Source: Dasyornis broadbenti
Taxonomy: Eukaryota; Chordata; Aves; Passeriformes; Dasyornithidae
DNA: 64,000 nt
Reading direction: 5' to 3'
NCBI GenBank assembly: GCA_013397935.1
Contig: VZRN01011461.1
Span: forward strand, 3,829,882 to 3,893,881
Shown: piece after piece, positions 28,275 to 37,013 of the stretch
Layout of the letters: each line of letters opens with the position of its first letter
Numbering within the stretch: position 1 is the first letter of the stretch
Translations under genes and position numbers: made by a program
The notes under the pieces: generated by a model
Database searches by the model: none
The model's input: the letters and a program-made list of their open reading frames with translations, nothing else
What the model was told of the DNA's origin: nothing

Positions 28275-28301
28275 CGCCGCGCGGCACCGCCCGGCCCCCG
28301 G

Positions 28302-28308
28302 TATAAGA
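28302..28308 (+). promoter_or_regulatory. SNN: TATA-like box of SNN
   Basis: TATAAGA is embedded in pure GC-rich sequence, which makes a chance match less likely. A start about 30 bases downstream would fall near 28332. Together with the CCAAT box and the CpG island it marks the likely core promoter, but no transcript evidence is available. Confidence 0.55.
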
Positions 28309-28331
28309 AGGCGGCGCGGGCGGGGAAGGAG

Positions 28332-28354
28332 CTGCCGCGGCCGCAGCGAGGCCG
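28332..28354 (+). other. SNN: Putative SNN non-coding exon 1
   Basis: This exon is inferred only. It would run from the predicted start to a GTGGGT donor at 28355. A stronger-looking donor, CAGG followed by GTATGT, lies near 28840, so exon 1 may be longer or alternative. In human, SNN has a non-coding first exon and the whole reading frame in exon 2, which fits the acceptor seen at 33609-33611. Confidence 0.3.
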
Positions 28355-31300
28355 GTGGGTGTGCAACGATTGTGCAGGGCGGTGACCGTAGGCAAGCGAT
28401 GGGGGGGGAGGTTCGGCTCGGCTGGACACCGTGCGGGGTGGGGGTGGCCTCGCCGTGCTGCGAGTTGGGGCGGGGGTCGGTGAGGCGGGCAGGGACCCGC
28501 GCTGGAGCTGGGGAGGCCGCCTGAGTGTCTCCCGCCCTGGGCCGGGGCCGCCCTTGCCGCTCTTTGTGTCCGCGGCGGTCCGCGGGAGGGTCTGCGCCTG
28601 GCCCTGCCGGGCCCCGAGCGGTGCTGGGCGCCCCACAGGCCTCGCGTGGGCCCCGTGGGTGACTCGGGGCTCCCGGGGCCCGGCCCCGTCTCCCGGTGGT
28701 TTGCAGCCGCTGTGTCGTGCTGCAGTCACAAGGCGATGCCTCACGGCTCATCTGCGGCTGCTTGGGGTGGGCGCCGGGCTCCTCTAGGCTGGAGAGGGTC
28801 GTCTCAGCTCGCCAAATGCGAGTTCGGTACGTGCTGCAGGGTATGTCCAAACCGACCTTTATGATGACAATCCCGGAGTTTATGGTAACGCAAGTTGTTC
28901 AAGCTCAATCTTCTTCCTTCCTCTGAGTATCTGCAGTGTACCAGGCTGTCTCGTGCTCTTCCTTTTCCGGATACAAATGCAGGTGTAGACATTACATCTG
29001 TCAGTAGATGTTGCTTTTGGATAGACCTAAAGAACTTGAAAGCACTTATGAGACTCTTGCCTTGATTAGCAGGTAGGTGAAACAGTAAGGGATCTTTTCC
29101 TAACAGCTTGTGCCAGAAGCCAGTAGTTAAAGATGATTATGTAATTGGAAAGCCAAGAGTGAAAAGCGCTCAGGATGCACAGCAGCTAGAGACCAGTGTG
29201 ATCTCTCTCTGTAGGGGAAGAGTGAGGAGGAAGACTTGCCAGACAAGATCCAAAACCAGTGTGACCTTCGCCTTTCTAATAAGGTGACTCAGAAACTCTG
29301 TGTAGAGGACTCCTACCCAGAGCTGCTTGGTGCAGGTATGTGACTGATTCTTGTGTACTTGATGTCTGACGATTTGAGCTGTGCATAAAAACTGACTATC
29401 AGAAACATCAGGTGCTGTGTAGCTGCTGTTAGACAAAGCCATAAAAAAACACCCCCCCAAACTACACATTTGGAGTGCTATCTTGAATCTAAATAGAAAA
29501 ACTTGTTTTTATCAGCAAATTTAATGCTGGCATCTCAACAATTTTTCAAATATATCAAGAATTAAGCTATACCACAGGATATATACAACATGTTACTTCT
29601 GGTAACATGTCATGAAATGTCAGAAGTGACTCTTACCATGTCAGGACAGACCTTTCATTAGAGCTTCATGTGGATGTGACACTGACAGATAAAGATCTGG
29701 AGTCTGATAGATGTTTTGCCAGCTATGCAATTGCCTCTGAAGCAAACAGGTTCTTAACACTATGAGCTTGTTTCCAGTTCTACATAAACTGGCTGACTTG
29801 CCTGACAGGCAGTTACAGACTAAAGCCCCTCCACTTGCTGTGCTACTGATAAAGTCTGCTCTTGAAACTGTCATAGTGTCTGGAAAACATCTTAGACTGC
29901 CGCTCTCTCATCTCTCCATCTTGCTGTTTTCTGTAAGCTACTAACTTCTGTGTGGTTTAGCTTGGTGCAAATCTTTAAAAGTCAGTCTTGATTAAGTCTA
30001 AGGTACCACTACACCTCATGTGGGAACTGCTGTTCCAGCCAATACTGTTAGGTATCAGCTTTCATTCTAGAGTTTCTAACAGTTGCTTGAATGCTAAGTT
30101 CTTGGAATACTGTCCACAGCTAACTAGCCACAGAAAAGCCTTCCCTTTTATTTCTCATCAAAACTGTAATAAAAGTTGGGAGAAGATGATTTGCATTGCA
30201 GCCTTCTACTAAACAGCTCCCTGCTTCTAAAATAGCCTCTGGCCCAGCCCCAGCTTGTGCAGTAACTTGGCATTATCAGAAAGAGGTGGTGTTAACTGGA
30301 GTTAATAAAGAATAACAGTGATGCCACTTTTTTTATCTGCAAGTGGTGAAGCCTGAGCATTCCTGTATTGTACACGCCTTGCCTTCTGTGGCTGGGTGCT
30401 GTACACACTTGTGTGCCAGTGGTAAACGCACAGCACTGATACTCCCAATGGGCTCTCCTCTTGTCTTCTGGTGGCAAAAATGGTGGTGTGATGAGTATGC
30501 AGCATTCCTCAAAAGGAATATTAATAGCACATACAAGAGAAAGCATTTTTCACAATTAGAAGCATGTCAATTACAAGATGTTGGAGGCTTTTTAACTGAA
30601 CAGCCTTTACTGTGTTTTTTTTAATTTTTTAAGCTGAAGGTCATGGATAATTTTATTCTCATTTCCTTCAGTGTGCCCCATTTAACTTTCTTTAGGTGGA
30701 ATACTATAATACAATACAGTAGCTCCCACCTCCTCCCCTCCCTGCCACCCCCCCAAAAAATAGCCTAAAGACTTAGTACTTGAACCTTGAACATAACTGC
30801 TTGATAAGGACTTCAGTATATTTGGGTGACCTATAGTAGATCAACTTTTTGAAGCTTCTTCCTATAGCTTTGGCTTGAATGGTAGCAGTGAAATATGCCT
30901 GCAGGCATTAACAATAGTGAATTGAGCAGCATAGTGCCTGTAATAATGAAAAACTTGGTTTAGAATCTAATTCCAGCCTTGCACTGCATTTGTTCCCTAG
31001 CAGCCTTCTGCAATTTAAACTACCTTTCTGTTTGTCCTTTAGTTACAGCTTCTGAATTGGATAATAAAACTTCACAAATGAATTTCTGAGTAGAAGCTGC
31101 TATTAGGTTAAAAAAAAAATAAAAAGCAGTTACTTATGGAAAAATGGTTTCTAGCTGGTATTTTCATGTCTTGATTGCTGTAAGAACTGAAACAGGCTAT
31201 TTGCAGTTCACACCAGTGATCTGACTAATCTTGCTAATAAGTAAATATGCTTAGATGCTTGATTTGATAGCAAGTGTGGTGGCAAGGGACATAGCACTAC

Positions 31301-33611
31301 AAGTGCCACCAAATATGTATGGATGGTGTTGGCAATCCCTTTGAAGATCAGGAATTAACAGCATCTACTATCTTACAGTAAAAGTGTTACATGAAGGTAC
31401 TGCTGCTCCTGGTATGCTCATGGGGTTTTTTTAGCTCAGGTAGTGGGAAAGTGAGTCTGAAACCTAGTTGTGGCTTTAGATCAGTTTAAGAGGATCTACA
31501 GAAAGCGGCATTTCCCCTGTCAAGAAGGGGAGTATGAAGACAGCTTAATCTGGATTTCAGTCAGTTGCTGCTGGAGGAAAGAGTAGCAAGGTTGGGGCTG
31601 TGTGTCTAGAAAACAATATAGAACCCAAAGGCCTCTCTGGAAGTTTTTACTAATACAGTTACAATGTGCAAATGTGCAGTGCCTGCATGAGAAGCAAGGT
31701 AAACTATCTTTTATGCTGATGGTGTTGTTCTGGCTGGATCAAACAGTGCTGCTATTCAGACATGCCCCGAGGAAAATGAACTACAGGAAAGTCACTCTTA
31801 ATCACCCTCAGCTGATCACCCTGTGTTGAATAAGCATTGCAGAACCAAGGTGATTATGACAAATCGTACACTTCTCTGGCTGCAGTAGACACACAGCCCT
31901 GCTGAGGGTGTGTGGTGTGGTCAGATTTGGTTTTACTACTCAGGCAGAATTGTGTCTGCAGAACTTGGCTGGTTCTGTCAGATACACGACAAGCTATTGA
32001 TTGCTGTAGTTTACAGGACTGAAATGTAACCAGAGTGTCTGAAAGTTATGTGACACTGGACTCTAATGACATATGTTGAACTTCTCTGTAGTGGAGGTGT
32101 CCTTGCTGAAATGGTGATACACATGGGTCTCTCATTCCATGAGACATCAGGGAATAAACTTAGTCTCCAGCTTGAGCTGTCTTGGTAAAGATCCTGCACT
32201 GTAATTGCCTTGACTCATGTTGAAATGTGGGTAAGACTTCTGGTGCAGTGGGTAACACTCACTAACCCAGTGGTCCTGGCTCAAGGTGGGTTAAGACTAA
32301 CTTTTCCTGAGGTGTTTGTATGAAGATGCTGCACTTACAGCTGAGACTGCAGCCTTGATGGTGAGGAAGAGCCTTCCTCAGGCACAGAGGAAAGGTGTAT
32401 GTGACCCTCAACAGACTAGCAGACAGAAGTTACTCCTGTTACCCCACTGTCAGTGGGTACAGGTCAGGAGAAAGGCAGATGTGTACTTAGAGCTGGCCTT
32501 AGAGCCTCTAAGAACTGCACCTTTTGTACCTGAAATGGCAGTATTGAGCCCTAGCCTGATTTTTACAGTGGTACAGAGGTAAGAGATGTTCCTGTGCAGG
32601 ACTGGCTCTGGTCTCTACTGAAGTCTTCCATGAGTTTGTGTTTTGCTGTAGAGCTAGGGTAGTAGGAACGATATGGTAATGAATGAATAACTAGTTGTAG
32701 GAAGGAAGTGAAGCTATCAGCTTTGTAAACAATAACTTTGAAACTGAAGACAAGCCTCACATGACTTTTTAAATATGGTTTGTGACTTTTGAAGGGGAAG
32801 TAGCAAAAGACATTACCTGTGTATTTTTTTTTTTTCCTGCTCAAACTACAACAAACTAAGGCAGTCTTGGAGATCTTCCAGTTTCCTGCCTGCTGCCTCT
32901 CTTCCAATTCCAGCTGCATTCCTAACAGGCTGCCTTTCCCTTATGGTTTTAAAGCCACTAAGAGGAGCAGAAGCTTAAAATAACGATACTCCCATTGTGC
33001 TTCATTAGTCTTAAATATGGGTCTACCTGCTTCTTATGAAAAATAATATGTTTTATGTGCATTTATCAGCTCAATGAATAAACAATTATCATGTACTCTA
33101 AGCAGATCAGTGTTATGGACAGGCTTCAGAGAAATGCATTAGCATTGGAATTACTTTCACAACTAACTTACCAATCCTGAAATTCTTAGTATTTAAGAAG
33201 GATGTTTGTAAACTAAATTTTAAAAAGGATGAGACACTTAAATGTACTGTTTCTGCAGGATTCCTTGAGGAAAACTAAAGGTAGTTGAATTGTTACCTCG
33301 TCACAGATTTGAGATCGCTCATGATACAGTATTTGTATTAAATAATCTTAAATCTCCCTATACTAAACTATAAATTCCACACAGCCTTCTGCCTTAACAT
33401 CTCCTAGTAAAAATTGTTACCTCTTAGTAGGCTGACCATCTCAACAAGCATGTCAAGAGTCAAAGCATAGTTCTGTGATTCTGTGACTGAGCAGCACAAA
33501 GCACTGAGTGCAAGAGGGTCACATGCCATTGTGGAGGATACCAGCAATGAATATAATCTTGCTGAGTGTGGTGAAACTGCACAACTTCATTATTTATTTT
33601 TAACCCTGCAG
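28355..33611 (+). other. SNN: SNN intron 1 (putative)
   Basis: After the CpG island this is ordinary AT-rich sequence with no recognised exon or mobile element. Its 3' end is a clear acceptor, TTATTTTTAACCCTGCAG, before GAGTTTGAAG. The overlapping open frames near 30.3-30.6 kb on both strands look fortuitous. Confidence 0.5.
28467..28494 (+). promoter_or_regulatory. Potential G-quadruplex just downstream of the SNN start
   Basis: Four G runs (4, 5, 3 and 3) have intervening spacers of 1, about 10 and 2 bases. Further G runs lie at 28401-28445. On the non-template strand just after a promoter, such G clusters can favour R-loops or quadruplexes. Folding is not shown here. Confidence 0.4.
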
Positions 33612-33687
33612 GAGTTTGAAGATGCATCGACTGACAGTGAGGACAGAAGAATCTCCTTAAAGAAGAGTACGACTTGAACTACTGGCC
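33612..33687 (+). other. SNN: SNN 5' untranslated part of exon 2
   Basis: It begins right after the TTTTTAACCCTGCAG acceptor and ends at the stannin start codon. It contains one upstream ATG, annotated separately. Confidence 0.65.
33622..33660 (+). promoter_or_regulatory. SNN: Upstream ORF in the SNN leader
   Basis: An ATG 66 bases before the stannin start opens a 12-codon frame (MHRLTVRTEESP) closed by TAA. It is in the same frame as stannin, with nine sense codons between its stop and the stannin ATG. Such an ORF would be expected to reduce or regulate stannin translation. Conservation was not tested. Confidence 0.5.
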
Positions 33688-33951
33688 ATGTCTATCACGG
33701 ATCACAGCCCCACCACTGGCGTGGTGACTGTCATCGTTATCCTGATTGCTATCGCGGCTCTGGGGGCCCTCATCCTAGGCTGCTGGTGCTACCTTCGGCT
33801 GCAGAAGATCAGCCAGTCTGAGGATGAGGAGAGCATTGTGGGTGAAGGAGAAACCAAAGAGCCCTTTCTGCTGGTGCAGTACTCTGCTAAAGGACCCTGT
33901 GTGGAAAGGAAAGCTAAGCTAACTCCGAATGGCCCAGAAGTACACAGCTAA
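33688..33951 (+). CDS. SNN: Stannin
   Basis: A complete 87-residue protein, nearly identical to vertebrate stannin. The luminal or outer N-terminus is MSITDHSPTTG. A transmembrane helix follows (about residues 11-31), then the CXC pair Cys32-Trp33-Cys34 known to bind and dealkylate organotins. An acidic linker QSEDEESIVGEGE and the C-terminal amphipathic region KEPFLLVQYSAKG come after. Human stannin has 88 residues; the missing one is a Met before TPNGPEV. The start has G at -3. The whole frame is in one exon, as in mammals. Stannin is a membrane protein of mitochondria and other organelles, linked to trimethyltin toxicity; its normal role is unclear. Identification is very secure. Confidence 0.98.
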   Translation: MSITDHSPTTGVVTVIVILIAIAALGALILGCWCYLRLQKISQSEDEESIVGEGETKEPFLLVQYSAKGPCVERKAKLTPNGPEVHS

Positions 33952-34070
33952 CTTAGGGCAACAAGTGCAGATGGACTATGTTCATGATGTGTGTAACCAA
34001 CAGAAGCATCTCAATACTGTGAAGAACCTGGTCATGTACACACTACTCATCAGAAGACACCCTGATGAGA

Positions 34071-34076
34071 ATTAAA
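34071..34076 (+). terminator. SNN: Proximal poly(A) signal of SNN (ATTAAA)
   Basis: The common variant hexamer ATTAAA lies 120 bases after the stop codon, followed within 15 bases by a T/G-rich CTTTGTTTG element. It would give a short-3'-UTR form. Confidence 0.4.
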
Positions 34077-34172
34077 TAAGCTTTGTTTGCAACTGCATGC
34101 ACTGAGAAGCTCCATTTTGCATCGACTGTATATCCTAGTTCCTCTATGGCAGAAGCTGACTCGCCTGGTGCA

Positions 34173-34196
34173 ATGCCCATTGCTGGCAATGGGCAT
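34173..34196 (+). promoter_or_regulatory. SNN: Perfect hairpin in the SNN 3' UTR
   Basis: ATGCCCATTGC and GCAATGGGCAT form 11-base perfect arms separated by TG; in RNA a 10-pair stem with a CTGG tetraloop is likely. It lies between the proximal and distal poly(A) signals, so only longer mRNA forms would carry it. Confidence 0.7.
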
Positions 34197-35585
34197 AGGG
34201 ATATACTGGTGTGAAGAGACTACTACTGGTTTTTGTTACTTGAATATTTAGCTGAGCCTATTTTGATGGAGCTACTACTGTAATGTGAACTACTTTACAA
34301 CTGTTAACTGTAAATAGGCTGCCAGAAAATTCTTGCTTTGTGTTCTGTAGCATATGGGGATATGATGCAACTGTATATAATACACAAGGGGACTCCTGAA
34401 CCACAGACATGGATGGGATTCCAGACCTTCAGAACTAAATCTGCAGTTAAGGCTTGCTTCTGCTACTAGATTGAGTGTGCATCCATTAAGTCAGAACTCT
34501 TCCTTTGAACAGTTTATTGGACCGATGCAGAGTACTTCATTTGAAAAGAAGGGATAAGCCTTCAGTAATACGGTTGAGGAAGGAAATGGGAGCTGTAAGA
34601 AAGGAAGAGAGCTCCTTTAGTTGCGGATATGTTGGTTAACTTTTGGCTGCTAGAACTGAATTCTCTATGTAGCTACTGCAAAGAAACTGCTATTTTGATG
34701 GATTCCAACCTGGGAACTAATGATGGATACTGAACCCTCAGGGAAAGTCCAGATGGTTTCCAGGAGTTTGAAACTGCAGTAAAGCAGGCTTTTCTCTTCC
34801 ACAGGTCTGTGTGCTGGAACTGCAGAAGTGGTTACTTAGCAAATCTGGCTTAAGTGCAACTAATATGAATTCTTCCCAGAACCCTGGTTTGTGTGCTTAG
34901 CAGATAAGGGTGTATGTTAATAGCCTGTTATAAAAAGGCATTTAGTGTACAGACAGCCAGCTCTAGAATTTAGTTAATGTGTCTTGTATATAACTTGATT
35001 TAACTACTACAACAGGAGAAGTTTCAGTCTTTTCTACAGTCGACACAGGCAAGGATTAAGACTGGTCAGTTTGTAGAAGCTTTTAGCCAGCAATGGCCAT
35101 GTCCTTCCAGATAACATACACTTCCTGCTCTGTGCTGGCATTCAGGTACAGGAACTGTAAAAATGTGTTAAACGGAAAGTTCTGAATCTCAGAGGTTTGG
35201 GGGAAGGATAGGCGACAGAAAGGGGAGGAGAAGGAACAACCCTGAGCAACCACTGGCAGTTTACATATTCTAAAACTCTTCGTGTAGGCACACATGCTTA
35301 GATGCCACTGGCCTGTTTTCTATTACTTTATACATGGCCTCCTTTGCATACTGATATTTTTAAACACTTAATTGCCTAGCCTTAATATTCAGCATTAGAC
35401 TTGCTTCTTGGACCTGTACATATGGAATAACTAAGGCCGAGCAAGCTTGCCTGAGAATTTTAACTATATGCAAGACAAGAATGGCCTAGACAAAAAGTTG
35501 TCCCCTTCTTCTACACTAAGATGTTGAATTCAATTGTTAATTCTACATTTGCCTTTTTAAAATTGAAAGCTGTAATTTGAAGCAA

Positions 35586-35591
35586 AATAAA
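35586..35591 (+). terminator. SNN: Main candidate poly(A) signal of SNN
   Basis: A canonical AATAAA followed by a TG- and A-rich stretch. Cleavage about 15-25 bases on would give a 3' UTR of about 1.65 kb. Confidence 0.55.
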
Positions 35592-35610
35592 TGCTGTTAG
35601 TAGCAAAAAA

Positions 35611-36289
35611 AGTAGCAAAAAGCTCCTGCTGTTGCCTCTTGAGTACAACATATGGGGTACAGCTGATAGATGCACTTACCCTGACACATGCTTTTTTAAG
35701 ATACTACTCTCAAGAGACTTGCATGTATAGCCAGAGCTGTACACTTAAATTGCTGTATTCCAGACCTCTTAAAAGCAAAGAAAAAAGGATTAATTCAGTA
35801 AGACTTCCTTTAGTTTTCAGCAGAACAGTTCACATGTGGCTGTTGTGGTTTCCAGGACAGTCAGAATATCAGTATACAAAAGTGATACAAAGTGCTGAAG
35901 TTCTATAACAGAACAGTTGTAGCAAGATGACTTTGTCCATTCAAGTTTACTGATTACACAGATGAAGTATCTCTATTTTAATTCAGCAAAGAGAATGCAG
36001 TGTAAAGGGCAAACTACAGAAATTATGGAAAAGTATAAATCAAAAGTCTAATTTCTCTTCTAGCAGTTGTAAGAGAAAGCCAGTGAAAACCAACTGGTCC
36101 TTGTCAGAGGTGCTCCACATTGCTGCCCCTAAAAATCAGTATCTTTAATTTAAATGGATAGGTGTTTGCAAGTTAGTGCAATAGTAAAGTGCAAAAGTGT
36201 TTTCCATTCTCCTCTTCTCTTACAATGGGGGGGTATCTAATACATTGTTCAAGTATACAAAAATATTCCATTTGATTTTTCTTTTTCTA
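35611..36289. other. Spacer between convergent SNN and TXNDC11
   Basis: About 0.7 kb between the main candidate SNN end and the TXNDC11 end. No gene or repeat was recognised. It may be transcribed as an extended SNN 3' UTR. Confidence 0.5.
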
Positions 36290-36310
36290 GATCATGTGGG
36301 GGAAGAAGTC

Positions 36311-36316
36311 TTTATT
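36311..36316 (-). terminator. TXNDC11: Poly(A) signal of TXNDC11
   Basis: TTTATT on the plus strand gives AATAAA on the minus strand, 70 bases after the TXNDC11 stop. Cleavage near 36290-36300 gives a very short 3' UTR of about 90 bases. A longer form is possible. Confidence 0.6.
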
Positions 36317-36329
36317 TACAATGAATGTC

Positions 36330-36335
36330 AATAAA
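36330..36335 (+). terminator. Plus-strand AATAAA inside the TXNDC11 3' UTR
   Basis: A canonical hexamer on the SNN-sense strand, 51 bases short of the TXNDC11 stop codon. If used, the SNN transcript would end in antisense overlap with TXNDC11. There is no transcript evidence. Confidence 0.35.
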
Positions 36336-36385
36336 ATTTGCATAAATACCTACCCAATACTGCGTCATTTGACTTGTGTAAGTAA

Positions 36386-37013
36386 TTATTCTGTCCTATT
36401 TCCACTACTGTGCTCTTTCTCTATGGTATCAATATTATCAATCCTTTTTTCCTCTAATGCGGCAGTAGCTTTTGAAAGTGATACATCATTATCTTCAGAA
36501 AGTGTTTGCTCAGATTGAAGGGATTCTTTAATTTCGGCTTTGCTCTGTAGCTTTCCTCCCCTTGCTGCCACCAGAATTCTCAGTAAAGCATTCTCTTTAA
36601 GGAGGTTTTCTGATGCATCAGCTAATTCTTGAAGCTTTTCAGCCATTTCTAACAATTCTTGATTCTTCTGGTCATATGTGGCCTGTAACTGCTCACTGTG
36701 GAGCTGCAAAGTCTTGTGCTGCTTTTCCAGTGTGTGTTTTTGCTGCTGTAGTCTCTGCTCCTCTCTCCTGGCTTCAGAAAGCTGTGCTTCAAGCTGGTCA
36801 TGGGCCAGATGAAAGGCACTGATTTCTGATCTTAACTTCTGAATTTCTCTCTCTAAGTGTGAGATATGTCCTTGCTGTAGAACTGACTCTTTATGTAGGC
36901 ATTCTTTGGTACAGGGCTCTGATGAAGAAAGACTTGAGTGATGTAAAATAAATTTCAGGAGATTAGGAAGGTTAATTGAAAAGTCTTCAGGGAACTTCAC
37001 ACTTTGCTCCTTC
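36386..37013 (-). CDS. TXNDC11: TXNDC11 exon 12 (last), coiled coil and stop
   Basis: It starts after the acceptor GTCTTTTTAG, completing the split Arg codon from exon 11 (AG + G). It encodes the end of the second thioredoxin domain (SVKFPEDFSINLPNLLKFIL) and then a long Leu/Glu/Gln-rich coiled coil, from HISHLEREIQKLRSE through to NLLKENALLRIL. A Ser/Glu-rich tail ends in SSGNRTE and the stop; human also ends NRT plus an acidic residue. An open frame extending to 37066 runs into the intron and is not the real start. Confidence 0.95.

Larger units (their letters stand above)
27280..28760 (+). promoter_or_regulatory. SNN: CpG island over the SNN promoter
   Basis: Base composition changes sharply to GC-rich with frequent CpG, in a window that is otherwise AT-rich. 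The island is in two parts, about 27280-27720 and 28170-28760, separated by a CR1 insertion. CpG islands usually mark promoters of broadly expressed vertebrate genes, and SNN is the only gene downstream on the plus strand. Long open frames here (up to 226 codons on the minus strand) reflect the scarcity of stop codons in GC-rich DNA. Confidence 0.8.
33952..35610 (+). other. SNN: SNN 3' UTR
   Basis: Stop-rich AT sequence after the stannin stop. Human SNN also has a long 3' UTR. Candidate ends are an ATTAAA at 34071 (short form), an AATAAA at 35586 (about 1.65 kb form) and an AATAAA at 36330, which would run into the tail of TXNDC11. The end given assumes the middle signal is used. Open frames inside, such as 35591-35908, are not supported. 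Confidence 0.6.

Noticed and set aside
28127..28850. 205- and 226-codon minus-strand open frames, and several on the plus strand
   Set aside because: They lie in the CpG island where stop codons are scarce. The products are Pro/Arg/Ala-rich and overlap in several frames, as expected for GC-rich non-coding DNA.
33470..33487. TTCTGTGATTCTGTGAC, resembling the CR1 octamer tail
   Set aside because: Only two octamer copies, with no CR1 body before them. Too little to call an element.
33483..33677. 64-codon plus-strand open frame ending just before stannin
   Set aside because: It spans the SNN intron 1 acceptor, so its first half is intronic. The part in exon 2 is leader sequence in another frame.
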